Shown here one piece after another: positions 44,005 to 56,352 of a DNA stretch of 64,000 nt. Under the pieces are notes generated by a model that saw only the letters and a program-made list of their open reading frames with translations, did not search any database and was not told the DNA's origin. The translations under genes and the position numbers were made by a program. The DNA comes from Clostridium sp. MD294. GTDB taxonomy: Bacteria > Bacillota > Clostridia > Lachnospirales > Anaerotignaceae. The stretch lies in NCBI RefSeq assembly GCF_000364165.2, contig NZ_CP097810.1, forward strand, positions 1,488,001 through 1,552,000. Direction: 5' to 3'. Position 1 is the stretch's first letter. Each line of letters opens with the position of its first letter.

Positions 44005-44266
44005 AGTAATAAAAAAGGGCTTCTTCGTCCAAAAGGACGAGGAAACCCGTGGTACCACCTTAATTCATATTATAAAAATACCTTAATTGCCGCAATAACG
44101 AGCGACGACCGTTTTGACTTTGTAACAAATATTGTTACTCTTTCAAAAAGCTCCTGAGGCGTAATTTACAAATACTGTGCTGCAGTTTTTTCAGCAAACA
44201 AACTGCTCTCTGTTATTGTAACCAGCTTTGCCCATATCTCAATCATAGCGTTAATATATTTTATTT
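44005..44266 (-). promoter_or_regulatory. T-box leader of tyrS
   Basis: Minus strand T-box AAGGTGGTACCACGGG (about 44048-44062), then terminator GGGTTTCCTCGTCC / GGACGAAGAAGCCC and TTTTTT (44011-44048). Bulge TGGT pairs with ACCA, fitting discriminator A of tRNA-Tyr. Stem I region carries AGAGAGCAG. A TAC followed by G in AAATTACGCC is a plausible Tyr specifier. Confidence 0.88.
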
Positions 44267-44272
44267 TTTAAG

Positions 44273-44301
44273 ATGGTAACATACCATAGAGTGAAAGTCA
44301 A
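44273..44301 (-). promoter_or_regulatory. Promoter of T-box-tyrS
   Basis: Minus strand TTGACT (44296-44301), 17-base spacer, TACCAT (44273-44278). From here to 44620 the sequence is AT-rich, with no gene or strong hairpin that I can see. Confidence 0.6.
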
Positions 44302-44620
44302 GTAAAATAAAAAAAAGAGTGTGTTAAAATAATTGTTGACACTTTAAAAAAAATAAAACAAAACATTTATAAAAAATTTATTTTTATAAATGATAAGTGT
44401 GAATATAAAGTTATATTTCAATTTATTTTTTTGAAATACTACTTGTAAAATATTGTATTGATTTTGTATGTGTAAAAATATATTAAAGAATTTTTAAAGA
44501 AAATAGTATAGCAATATTATTAAAAGTGTTTTATAATAATGAAGTATGTTTAAAACAAGTTTTTGACGAATAATAGTATTGTATAATAATAGTATGAATA
44601 ATGAAGGGAGTTTTTAAATT

Positions 44621-45178
44621 ATGAGAAAAATTTTGTTGTTGTTGACATCAGTAATGATGGTATTGGGTATGGCAGCCTGCGGCGGTGGCGGCGGTGAAGA
44701 AAAACAAGATACAAACACACCAGAAGCAGCAGTAGCAGGTTATTTAGATGCGTTTAAAGCAGTTGACCAAGCAAAAATAAATGAATATGTAGCAGAAGAT
44801 GATATGATGTATTCAGAAGATACAGAAGAAGACATTTCAGAAGCACAAATTGTATTTGGAAATATTACATATGAAATAAAATCTGTAAATACAGATACAG
44901 AAGGCGTAGCAATTGTAACAACAGATATTACAAATATAGATATGACAGCAGTAATGCAAAGCTTGATGACAGCAGCAATGACAGAAAGTGGAGATATTGA
45001 AGCAATGGACGAAGAGAAATCTATGGAAATGCTCAAACAAGCCATTGAAGACAACAAAGACAATACCATTACAAAAACAGTAGATATAGAATTGACACAA
45101 GTAGAAGACAAATGGAAAGTAAAATCAACAGATGAATTAGTTACTGTTTTGTCAGGTGGTATTGCACCAACTTTTTAA
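44621..45178 (+). CDS. Lipoprotein with DUF4878/DUF5105-like domain
   Basis: 185 residues. Lipoprotein signal MRKILLLLTSVMMVLGMAAC, lipobox MAAC, then a GGGGG linker. The mature part (NTPEAAVAGYLDAFKAVDQAKINEYVA) is like the NTF2-type domain of clostridial lipoproteins annotated DUF4878 or DUF5105, ending KWKVKSTDELV. Surface-exposed, function unknown. GAAGGGAG precedes the ATG. Confidence 0.8.
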   Translation: MRKILLLLTSVMMVLGMAACGGGGGEEKQDTNTPEAAVAGYLDAFKAVDQAKINEYVAEDDMMYSEDTEEDISEAQIVFGNITYEIKSVNTDTEGVAIVTTDITNIDMTAVMQSLMTAAMTESGDIEAMDEEKSMEMLKQAIEDNKDNTITKTVDIELTQVEDKWKVKSTDELVTVLSGGIAPTF

Positions 45179-45253
45179 TGATAATGTTATAAATTAAGTA
45201 GTCTAAAACAGTTTTAAACAATTATTATGAAGTAAGAAATAAAGCAGTATAAT

Positions 45254-45293
45254 AAAAAGAAGCCATATTGATTATAAATATGGCTTCTTTTTT
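45254..45293. terminator. Bidirectional terminator between lipoprotein gene and pepT
   Basis: AAAGAAGCCATAT / ATATGGCTTCTTTTTT stem between convergent genes. Confidence 0.88.
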
Positions 45294-45298
45294 GTATT

Positions 45299-46519
45299 TT
45301 ATAAAAGTGTTACAGCATTTTTGCAAATAGCTACTATAACAGAAACTGCTTTTTCCATAGAAGAAACAGAAATATATTCATAAGGCCCGTGAAAATTGTA
45401 ACCACCCGTAAATAAATTGGGACAAGGAAGACCTTTAAAAGAAAGTCTTGCACCATCTGTGCCACCACGTATAGGCTGTATAATAGGAGTAATACCACAT
45501 TGTTGCATAGAAGACTTTGCAAGTTCTATAATGTGAGGCTTGTCTTGTATTTGTGTTATCATGTTTTGATATTCGTCATATATTGTTAAGTAAATTCTGT
45601 CATAATACTTTTCGTTTTTTTCTGCAATCATATTTTCAATAAATTCTTTTCTTTTTATAAAACATTGCTGGTCAAAATCTCTTATAATGTAAGAAAGTGT
45701 AGCAGAGCCTACATTACTGTTGCAATAGCATAAATGATAAAAACCTTCATAGCCTTCTGTGTGAGAAGGTGTTTGTTCTGGAGGAAAAGAAGATATAATT
45801 TCCGCAGCAATTATTGCAGCATTTATCATAGTATTTTTGGCTGTTCCAGTGTGAACGCTTTTACCTTGTATAGTAATGTTAGCACGAGCGGCGTTAAAAT
45901 TTTCGTATTCTAATTCCCCAACAGCACCGCCGTCAACAGTATAAGCAAAATCTGCACCAAAAGCAGAAACATTAAAAAGGTCAGCACCTCTGCCAATTTC
46001 TTCATCAGGAGTAAAACAAATGGCAATATTGCCATGCTCTATTTCTGTATGCTCTTTAAGATATTGCATAGCAGTTAATATTTCAGCAATACCAGCTTTG
46101 TCATCTGCACCAAGTAATGTAGTACCATCAGAAGTAATAATTGTTTGTCCTTTGTGCTGAAGTAAAGAAGGAAATTCTGAAGGAGAAAGTACTGTATTTG
46201 ATTTTAAAACAATATCTTTTCCGTCATAATTTTCAGTAATATGAGGGCAAACGTGTTCACCAGAAGCATCAGGACTAGTATCCATATGAGCAATAAATCC
46301 TATTGTAGGAATTTGCTTTTGCGTATTGGAAGGTAAAAAGGCAGTTACATAGCTGTTTTGGTCTACAGTAATGTTGCTTAAACCAATTTGTTTACATTCT
46401 TCTGCTAAAAAAGAGGCAAATATAGACTGTTTTTCTGTACTAGGGCAAGTTTTTATAGCCTCATCTGAAGTAGTGTGATATGTTACATATTCTAAAAATC
46501 TGTCTGTAACAGTTTTCAA
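45299..46519 (-). CDS. pepT: Peptidase T (tripeptide aminopeptidase)
   Basis: 406 residues, M20B zinc metallopeptidase: GFIAHMDTSPDASG (first His and Asp), LLGADDKAGIAEIL (bridging Asp), FTPDEEIGRGADLFN (general base and ligand Glu), YTVDGGAVGELEYENFNAA, and C-terminal IRGGTDGARLSFKGLPCPNLFTGG. Cytosolic; removes the N-terminal residue from tripeptides. AAGGAG precedes the ATG. Monocistronic. Confidence 0.96.
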   Translation of the reverse strand: MKTVTDRFLEYVTYHTTSDEAIKTCPSTEKQSIFASFLAEECKQIGLSNITVDQNSYVTAFLPSNTQKQIPTIGFIAHMDTSPDASGEHVCPHITENYDGKDIVLKSNTVLSPSEFPSLLQHKGQTIITSDGTTLLGADDKAGIAEILTAMQYLKEHTEIEHGNIAICFTPDEEIGRGADLFNVSAFGADFAYTVDGGAVGELEYENFNAARANITIQGKSVHTGTAKNTMINAAIIAAEIISSFPPEQTPSHTEGYEGFYHLCYCNSNVGSATLSYIIRDFDQQCFIKRKEFIENMIAEKNEKYYDRIYLTIYDEYQNMITQIQDKPHIIELAKSSMQQCGITPIIQPIRGGTDGARLSFKGLPCPNLFTGGYNFHGPYEYISVSSMEKAVSVIVAICKNAVTLL

Positions 46520-46907
46520 AAAACCATCTCCTTGTATTTACATTTTATTGTTGAAATAATGCTATTTTAACACGATATTTTATTTTTAACCAGAATAAAA
46601 AGGGGAAAATAGCATTTTTAATAGATTTTAGTGTAGAAAATAGAAAATATGGCATAATAGTCATTGTAAATAGTAATTTTAAGGGGAAAAATTTACAATG
46701 ATAATAGGTGCAATATTGAAAAAAGGGGAAGAAAGATATATTTATTTGAAAAAGATTTGATTTACTTGACAATTTTCAAAATAAAATTGTATATTCTAAT
46801 AAAATAGTATGTTTTAGCTAAATTGTATTGACAATAATAAAAAACAGTATAAAATAATAATAAATATGGTAATTTTTATATTATTTATGAAGAATAGGGG
46901 AGAAAAA
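46520..46907. other. Gene-free AT-rich interval
   Basis: 388 bp between the divergent pepT and the Cys-rich ORF. It holds both promoters; a possible plus-strand one is TTGACA near 46829 followed by TATAAA near 46850. I see no coding frame with a ribosome site and no strong hairpin. Confidence 0.5.
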
Positions 46908-47363
46908 ATGACTTTTAAAGGGCTTATTGAAAATAATGGTTGGACAATGGCTGAATATAATACCATTTGGAAATATGGGTATGATTTTATGCTAGCTATA
47001 GTTCAAATAATCATTGAAGCAGATTTACAAGAAAATTCAATGCAAATTTTTACAGCAGAAGTTATAGGGGCAAAATATATAGAAAGGACACAAGAAGTAA
47101 TAGCTTGTGAAAATGTACTTGCAAATTGTAGTGTAATGAAACAAGAATATGGCATTTTAAGAGTATGTGGTATTAGTAAATTAATGGAATGTCCAATTTG
47201 CTTAGATTTTTTTAATCAAACAAATTTAGTAAAATTAAGTTGTCCAGCAAAACAATGCTTTCAAGAAAAAGGAGAACGTGCTTTTGATATTTATATGGAT
47301 GCTATTGAAATTCAAGCACATTGTTTAGTTACAAAACGTAAGGCGTTGTTTTCCCAAAATTAA
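46908..47363 (+). CDS. Cys-rich hypothetical protein
   Basis: 151 residues, soluble, 8 Cys concentrated after residue 60: VIACENVLANCSVMK, GILRVCG, MECPICLDFF, LSCPAKQCFQEKG and IQAHCLVTK. The CPIC and later Cys could bind a metal or cluster. Begins MTFKGLIENNGWTMAEYNTIW. The start at ATG 46908 follows AGGGGAGA. No family recognised. It is the last protein gene before the tRNA/rRNA locus. Confidence 0.7.
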   Translation: MTFKGLIENNGWTMAEYNTIWKYGYDFMLAIVQIIIEADLQENSMQIFTAEVIGAKYIERTQEVIACENVLANCSVMKQEYGILRVCGISKLMECPICLDFFNQTNLVKLSCPAKQCFQEKGERAFDIYMDAIEIQAHCLVTKRKALFSQN

Positions 47364-47455
47364 ATTTTATTTTTAGTGGATAGCTGTTATTTTTGAAGAT
47401 AACAAGCTATTTACATTATATATTTTTTCTTTAAAAATAATTGTATAAAAAATAC

Positions 47456-47484
47456 TTGACATGGGAATAAAAATAGAGTATAGT
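47456..47484 (+). promoter_or_regulatory. Stable-RNA promoter 1
   Basis: TTGACA (47456-47461), 17-base spacer, TATAGT (47479-47484), about 135 bases before tRNA-Ser. Confidence 0.75.
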
Positions 47485-47550
47485 AATTGAGCTGTTAACA
47501 TTTCGTTGCTATAGAATTTGGAAAAAGAAGAAAAAATAGTAAAAAAAGTG

Positions 47551-47579
47551 TTGACAAATGAAAAAAAATAATGTAATAT
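47551..47579 (+). promoter_or_regulatory. Stable-RNA promoter 2
   Basis: TTGACA (47551-47556), 17-base spacer, TAATAT (47574-47579), 40 bases before tRNA-Ser. Confidence 0.7.
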
Positions 47580-47619
47580 GTAGAAGTTCATTACTGAAAA
47601 GTAATGGCTTAAAAAATGT

Positions 47620-47708
47620 GGAGAGGTGTCCGAGTGGTTTAAGGAGCTGGTCTTGAAAACCAGTGACTCCGCAAGGGGCCGTGGGTTCGAATCCCACCCT
47701 CTCCGCCA
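47620..47708 (+). tRNA. tRNA-Ser (anticodon TGA), CCA encoded
   Basis: Class II tRNA with a long variable arm: acceptor GGAGAGG/CCTCTCC, anticodon loop CTTGAAA, T-arm GTGGGTTCGAATCCCAC, then G and CCA. The only tRNA of the 13 here with genomically encoded CCA. Confidence 0.95.
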
Positions 47709-47731
47709 TATCAATTTTGTTGAGAGCGTTT

Positions 47732-47820
47732 GGAGAAGTACCCAAGTGGTTGAAGGGGCTCGCCTGGAAAGCGGGTAGGTCGTTAGTAGCGGCGCGTGGG
47801 TTCAAATCCCACCTTCTCCG
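47732..47820 (+). tRNA. tRNA-Ser (anticodon GGA)
   Basis: Class II tRNA: acceptor GGAGAAG/CTTCTCC, anticodon loop CTGGAAA, long variable arm, T-arm GTGGGTTCAAATCCCAC. No CCA encoded; T-run follows. Confidence 0.95.
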
Positions 47821-47854
47821 TTTTTAAAAAAAATAAAATTTTTTAAAAAAGTTG

Positions 47855-47882
47855 TTGACAAATGAAAAAAAGAGTGTATAAT
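47855..47882 (+). promoter_or_regulatory. rRNA promoter P1
   Basis: TTGACA (47855-47860), 16-base spacer, TATAAT (47877-47882). Confidence 0.8.
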
Positions 47883-47954
47883 AAATATTCGTGACTGCCA
47901 AAAAGGCAATAATGAAAAGCACTAAAAAATATTTTAAAAAAAGTAAAAAAGTGC

Positions 47955-47983
47955 TTGACAAAATAAAAAAGTGATGGTAATAT
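47955..47983 (+). promoter_or_regulatory. rRNA promoter P2
   Basis: TTGACA (47955-47960), 17-base spacer, TAATAT (47978-47983), closest to the 16S gene. Confidence 0.8.
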
Positions 47984-48028
47984 ATACCACGCCGAATTCG
48001 AAAAAAGTCGAAACAAAAAACAAATTGG

Positions 48029-48050
48029 TCCTTGAAAACTGAACAGTTAA
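48029..48050 (+). other. 16S processing stalk, 5' arm
   Basis: These 22 bases (TCCTTGAAAACTGAACAG then TTAA) pair with 49698-49719 at 21 positions, enclosing the 16S rRNA: the expected RNase III stalk. Confidence 0.8.
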
Positions 48051-48147
48051 GAAATAAAACACAACCCAAGTCTATTCAAAGTTTTTGTAGATTTTTAGTT
48101 AAAAAAATCTAATATAAAAAGTCAGAGTAATCTGAGTAAAAGGATTT

Positions 48148-49677
<1,530 letters not shown>

Positions 49678-49697
49678 AGACAAAGTTGTGAAATAGA

Positions 49698-49719
49698 TTA
49701 ACTGTTCAGTTTTGAAGGA
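49698..49719 (+). other. 16S processing stalk, 3' arm
   Basis: Complement of 48029-48050 (21 of 22), just after the 16S 3' end. Confidence 0.8.
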
Positions 49720-49751
49720 CTGATAAAAGTTCTAAATAAAAAAATGGAAAT

Positions 49752-49870
49752 TTCTGGTGATGATGCGTTTATGGGAAACACCCGTACCCATTCCGAACAC
49801 GACGGTTAAGACGTAAACGGTTGATGATACTTGGTGGGGGACCGCCTGGGAAAGTAGATGATTGCCAGAA
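49752..49870 (+). rRNA. 5S ribosomal RNA, copy 1 (in the 16S-23S spacer)
   Basis: 119 nt, ends TTCTGG/CCAGAA pair; core CACCCGTACCCATTCC, GAACACGACGGTTAAG and TTGGTGGGGGACCGCC. Nearly identical to copy 3. Location between 16S and 23S is unusual. Confidence 0.95.
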
Positions 49871-49875
49871 TTTAT

Positions 49876-49949
49876 GGGCTCATAGCTCAGCCGGTTAGAG
49901 CGCGCGCCTGATAAGCGCGAGGTCGGTGGTTCGAGTCCACTTGAGCCCA
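49876..49949 (+). tRNA. tRNA-Ile (anticodon GAT)
   Basis: Acceptor GGGCTCA/TGAGCCC, anticodon loop CTGATAA, T-arm GGTTCGAGTCC. The usual spacer tRNA. Confidence 0.96.
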
Positions 49950-49989
49950 TTTTTTAATGTAAAAATAAAAAAACAATATAGAAATAAAT

Positions 49990-50062
49990 GGGGGTTTAGC
50001 TCAGTTGGGAGAGCACCTGCCTTGCAAGCAGGGGGTCGCGAGTTCGAATCTCGCAATCTCCA
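49990..50062 (+). tRNA. tRNA-Ala (anticodon TGC)
   Basis: Acceptor GGGGGTT/AATCTCC (two G-U pairs), anticodon loop CTTGCAA, T-arm GAGTTCGAATCTC. Second spacer tRNA. Confidence 0.95.
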
Positions 50063-50199
50063 GTAACAGACGAAAAGAAGTCTGTATGCACCTTGAAAAC
50101 TGAATACAAGAAAAAAGAGTCAAAAATCGAGCAATAATAAATTTTTGAAACAAACTTCTATAAATAAAGTAAAAAAGTAGTAACGCTACTACATTTAAA

Positions 50200-53098
<2,899 letters not shown>

Positions 53099-53154
53099 AG
53101 TAAAAGGGAAAGCAAAGGAAGAGATAAAAAATAGAAGGAAAGTAAAAAAAGGTA

Positions 53155-53183
53155 TTGACAAAAAGCGAGAGAGAGGCTATAAT
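53155..53183 (+). promoter_or_regulatory. Perfect consensus promoter between 23S and 5S copy 2
   Basis: TTGACA (53155-53160), 17-base spacer, TATAAT (53178-53183), 43 bases before the 5S gene. The 5S-tRNA cluster can therefore be transcribed independently of 16S-23S. Confidence 0.85.
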
Positions 53184-53225
53184 ATATCTTGTGTTCAGTT
53201 TTGAGGGTGTAAAGCCCAAAGATAT

Positions 53226-53345
53226 TTCCAGTGACGATACGTTTGTGGGGAACACCCGTACCCATTCCGAACACGACGGTTAAGACGCAAACGGCTGATG
53301 ATACTTGGTGGGGGACCGCCTGGGAAAGTAAGTGGTGGCTGGAGA
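53226..53345 (+). rRNA. 5S ribosomal RNA, copy 2
   Basis: About 120 nt; terminal stem TTCCAG/CTGGAG, core CCCGTACCCATTCCGAACAC. Differs from copies 1 and 3 at several helix positions (for example ACGATACGTTTGTGGG against TGATGCGTTTATGGG). Confidence 0.95.
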
Positions 53346-53349
53346 ATAA

Positions 53350-53421
53350 TCCTCGATAGCTCAGCGGTAGAGCATCCGGCTGTTAACCGGAGGGTCGTAG
53401 GTTCGAATCCTACTCGGGGAG
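53350..53421 (+). tRNA. tRNA-Asn (anticodon GTT)
   Basis: 72 nt; acceptor TCCTCGA/TCGGGGA, anticodon loop CTGTTAA, discriminator G. Confidence 0.95.
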
Positions 53422-53428
53422 TTAATAA

Positions 53429-53500
53429 GGCCCGATGGTCAAGCGGTTAAGACACGGCCCTTTCACGGCTGTAACCCGGGTTCGATTCCCGGTCGGGTCA
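53429..53500 (+). tRNA. tRNA-Glu (anticodon TTC)
   Basis: 72 nt; acceptor GGCCCGA/TCGGGTC, anticodon loop CTTTCAC, T-arm GGGTTCGATTCCC. Confidence 0.95.
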
Positions 53501-53511
53501 TTTTTAAAAAT

Positions 53512-53630
53512 TTCTAGTGATGATGCGTTTATGGGAAACACCCGTACCCATTCCGAACACGACGGTTAAGACATAAACGGCTGATGATACTTGGTGGGGG
53601 ACCGCCTGGGAAAGTAAGTGATTGCTAGAA
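53512..53630 (+). rRNA. 5S ribosomal RNA, copy 3
   Basis: 119 nt; terminal stem TTCTAG/CTAGAA, otherwise nearly identical to copy 1. Sits inside the tRNA cluster. Confidence 0.95.
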
Positions 53631-53634
53631 TTAT

Positions 53635-53707
53635 GCCGATGTGGCTCAATTGGCAGAGCAGCTGACTTGTAATCAGCAGGTTAACGGTTCGAGTCCGTTC
53701 ATCGGCT
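53635..53707 (+). tRNA. tRNA-Thr (anticodon TGT)
   Basis: 73 nt; acceptor GCCGATG/CATCGGC, anticodon loop CTTGTAA, discriminator T. Confidence 0.95.
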
Positions 53708-53740
53708 TATTTCCTAAAAAAAGGAAGTAAAATATCATAT

Positions 53741-53814
53741 GGGTCTTTAGCTCAGTTGGTTAGAGCATCCGGCTCATAACCGGACGGTCCCGGGTTCGAG
53801 TCCCTGAAGACCCA
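53741..53814 (+). tRNA. tRNA with anticodon CAT, probably tRNA-Ile2 (lysidine-modified)
   Basis: 74 nt; acceptor GGGTCTT/AAGACCC, loop CTCATAA. The body (TTTAGCTCAGTTGGTTAGAGCA, CGGCTCATAACCG, GGTCCCGGG) resembles Firmicute tRNA-Ile(CAU) more than elongator Met, which is present at 54026. A generic scan would call it Met. Confidence 0.75.
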
Positions 53815-53837
53815 CTTTATTTTTAAAAATAGCATAT

Positions 53838-53911
<74 letters not shown>

Positions 53912-53918
53912 TTATTAT

Positions 53919-53991
53919 GGGAGTTTAGCTCAGCTGGGAGAGCATCTGCCTTACAAGCAGAGGGTCACAGGTTCGAGCCCTGTAACTCCCA
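53919..53991 (+). tRNA. tRNA-Val (anticodon TAC)
   Basis: 73 nt; acceptor GGGAGTT/AACTCCC, anticodon loop CTTACAA. Confidence 0.95.
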
Positions 53992-54025
53992 TATTTTTTT
54001 AAAATGTTAAAAAAATAAATACTAT

Positions 54026-54099
54026 GGCGGAGTAGCTCAGTTGGCTAGAGCACGCGGTTCATACCCGCGGTGTCAGGGGTTCAAATCCCTTCTCCGCTA
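54026..54099 (+). tRNA. tRNA-Met, elongator (anticodon CAT)
   Basis: 74 nt; acceptor GGCGGAG/CTCCGCT, loop TTCATAC, matching elongator tRNA-Met of Firmicutes. It lacks the G-C-rich anticodon stem of an initiator. Confidence 0.9.
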
Positions 54100-54108
54100 T
54101 GATAAAAA

Positions 54109-54139
54109 GAAACACAGTATTAAAAATGCTGTGTTTTTT
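54109..54139 (+). terminator. Terminator of the rRNA/tRNA locus
   Basis: AACACAGTATT / ATGCTGTGTTTTTT, 10 bases after the last tRNA. Confidence 0.85.
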
Positions 54140-54233
54140 GTTGTAAAAAAATAAAATATAAAGTATTGCGAATGTAAAAAAAATAATGTATAGTTTATTT
54201 GTATAAAAAATAAGGAGGTGAATGGTGTAAATT

Positions 54234-54452
54234 ATGAATGTGTTAAAATTATCAAAATGGACAATTTGCGTAGAAAAGCAATATAGAACAGTGCAGCAGG
54301 GTAATATAATGATAGTGTTAGACCAACAAAGAAATTTTGTGGTACTTTTTAGTGTAGATGAAGACCACAATATTATTATAGAAAAGTGTTGTACAGGTTG
54401 CCAATGTGAAATAGACCATAAATATAGAAGAATATTGTTAGAGGTGGTGTAA
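54234..54452 (+). CDS. Small hypothetical protein
   Basis: 72 residues, soluble. Layout: LKLSKWTICVEKQY, IMIVLDQQRNFVVLFSVDEDHNIIIEKCCTGCQCEID. AAGGAGGTG lies 15 bases upstream of the ATG, longer than usual, but nearer starts run into stops. Its beta-strand pattern (W-x-I-x-V-E, then hydrophobic strand, DEDHNIIIEK) resembles that of the next ORF, so the two may be divergent paralogues. Function unknown. Confidence 0.6.
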   Translation: MNVLKLSKWTICVEKQYRTVQQGNIMIVLDQQRNFVVLFSVDEDHNIIIEKCCTGCQCEIDHKYRRILLEVV

Positions 54453-54460
54453 AAAATAGT

Positions 54461-54736
54461 ATGAGAACATATCAGTTAAAAGATTGGAAAATACAAATAG
54501 AAAATAGAAGTAATGAACAGTATGATTTTGTTTGTGATGAAAAAAATTTAATTATATCAGATAAATCTAAAGAATATATTACATTTGTAGAGGTAAATCA
54601 AAAAGATAATTTAGTACTGCAAAAATTGCCGTATTTTGTAGAATATAAATTTTATAGTGAAGAAAAATGCTTGAGTATAATCATACTTTCAGATAAATTT
54701 AAAAAAGGAAATGCTGCGGAAGGAAAAAGAAAATGA
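54461..54736 (+). CDS. Small hypothetical protein
   Basis: 91 residues. [45 protein letters not shown] and a basic C-terminus. Probable paralogue of the preceding ORF. AGAGGTGG lies upstream of the ATG. It overlaps ispF by 4 bases (ATGA), so it is co-translated with an isoprenoid gene without evident functional link. Confidence 0.6.
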   Translation: MRTYQLKDWKIQIENRSNEQYDFVCDEKNLIISDKSKEYITFVEVNQKDNLVLQKLPYFVEYKFYSEEKCLSIIILSDKFKKGNAAEGKRK

Positions 54737-55212
54737 GAATAGGTTCAGGGTATGATGTGCATAAATTGGTAGAAGGAAGAAAGCTGATACTAGGAGGTAT
54801 AGAAATTCCTTTTGAAAAGGGATTGCTGGGTCATTCTGATGCAGATGTGCTAACACACGCTGTTATGGACGCACTTTTAGGGGCGGCAGCAATGGGAGAT
54901 ATAGGGAGGCATTTTCCGGATAGCGATGCTAGATATAAAGATGTATCTAGTATGAAATTGTTGTATGAAGTTTTATGCTTGCTAAAAAAAGAAAAGTATA
55001 GTATAATAAACATCGACGCAACTGTAATTGCACAGAAACCGAAATTAGCAAATTATATGCAGGCAATGGAACAAAATATAGCAGATACATTAGAAATAGC
55101 AAAAGATAGTATAAATATTAAAGCAACAACAGAAGAAGGACTTGGATTTACGGGAGAAGGGTTAGGCATAGCAGCAAAAGCGGTGTGTCTGATTGAAAAA
55201 ATAGAAAAATAA
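54733..55212 (+). CDS. ispF: 2-C-methyl-D-erythritol 2,4-cyclodiphosphate synthase
   Basis: 159 residues, normal length. [22 protein letters not shown] (metal-binding Asp-x-His), [35 protein letters not shown], and C-terminal [26 protein letters not shown]. Fifth step of the MEP isoprenoid pathway. The start of the ispF-cysE-cysS-mrnC-rlmB-yacP-sigH region. Confidence 0.97.
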   Translation: MRIGSGYDVHKLVEGRKLILGGIEIPFEKGLLGHSDADVLTHAVMDALLGAAAMGDIGRHFPDSDARYKDVSSMKLLYEVLCLLKKEKYSIINIDATVIAQKPKLANYMQAMEQNIADTLEIAKDSINIKATTEEGLGFTGEGLGIAAKAVCLIEKIEK

Positions 55213-55227
55213 AAATAGTAAAAAGTA

Positions 55228-55504
55228 TTGATGGAAAGAGTAATTTTTAGGACGTCTGACAGAGAAAAAGGAGCGTTATATGTGTGGTGCATATAATCGG
55301 GTGAAACTCCTGAACAGAAAAAATAAAAATGAAGTGCATTCCTGAACTGCACAGGCGAAAAAAGTATTTTGATTAGCTTGTAGCCGGTTACAACGTTATA
55401 GTAAAAGAGAGAGAGGGATTGCTGTGTCAGTCCGTCTAAGTGGAGTGGAACCGCGAAGTAATAGCTTCGTCTTTACAAAAAAAGTAAAGATGGAGCTTTT
55501 TTAT
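55228..55504 (+). promoter_or_regulatory. T-box leader of cysE-cysS, cysteine type
   Basis: T-box AAGTGGAGTGGAACCGCG (55438-55455). The terminator is AGCTTCGTCTTTAC / GTAAAGATGGAGCT then TTTTTT (55463-55504). The bulge reads TGGA, which pairs with TCCA, the end of a tRNA with discriminator U such as tRNA-Cys, unlike TGGT in the Phe and Tyr leaders. A TGC followed by A (55335-55337) is a possible Cys specifier. Stem I lies about 55255-55320. Confidence 0.88.
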
Positions 55505-55614
55505 TGTCTTTGTTTGGAGGTTGTATAAAAATGATATAAAATATGGAAACAATAGTATAAAAATAGAGTATATTAAAAAAAGGACAATACTATAAAAACA
55601 GGAGGAAAAAAGAA

Positions 55615-56262
55615 ATGTTAAAAGAATTAGTAAAAGTAGTAAAAGAGAAAGACCCAGCAATAAAAGGGAATATGGAGGTGCTGTTGTATCCGAGTTTTTG
55701 GGCAACAATATCACATAGAATAGCACATCATTTTTATAAAAGGAAACATTATTTTATAGCAAGATTGATTTCACAAATTTCTCGTTTTTTAACAGGTATT
55801 GAAATTCACCCTGGAGCAAAAATAGGCAAAGGCTTTTTTATAGACCATGGTATGGGAGTTGTAATAGGAGAAACCTGTGAAATAGGAGATAATGTACTTT
55901 TGTATCAAGGGGTAACATTGGGAGGAACAGGAAAAGGAAGCGGTAAACGCCACCCAACATTAGGAAATAATGTTATGGTAGGAGCAGGTGCTAAAGTGCT
56001 TGGCCCTGTAAATATAGGAGATAATGCAAAAATAGGAGGGGGCTCTGTTGTAGTAAAAGATGTTCCAGAATATATGACAGCAGTGGGCGTTCCTGCAAGA
56101 TGTACAGCACAAGAAGAAGAAGAAAAAAAGCAAAAAACATCAGATGTTCTTGACCAACTGAAATTAAGTGACCCTGTGTCAAGAGATTTAAGGGATATTT
56201 CAGAAAGAATAAAAGTAATTGAAAAAATACTTTTACAAAGTGACAAAAACAATGTACAATAG
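55615..56262 (+). CDS. cysE: Serine O-acetyltransferase
   Basis: 215 residues. N-terminal helices followed by the left-handed beta-helix hexapeptide repeats: [69 protein letters not shown] with catalytic His residues in DHG and RHP. Makes O-acetylserine for cysteine synthesis. AGGAGG precedes the ATG. Cys T-box upstream. Confidence 0.96.
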   Translation: MLKELVKVVKEKDPAIKGNMEVLLYPSFWATISHRIAHHFYKRKHYFIARLISQISRFLTGIEIHPGAKIGKGFFIDHGMGVVIGETCEIGDNVLLYQGVTLGGTGKGSGKRHPTLGNNVMVGAGAKVLGPVNIGDNAKIGGGSVVVKDVPEYMTAVGVPARCTAQEEEEKKQKTSDVLDQLKLSDPVSRDLRDISERIKVIEKILLQSDKNNVQ

Positions 56263-56352
56263 AAAAGTAAATACAAAACAATTATTTTAGTATGTATAAA
56301 ATGTTTTTACATTATGAAATAGAATAAATAATAGAAAGGGAGATACGAGTAT

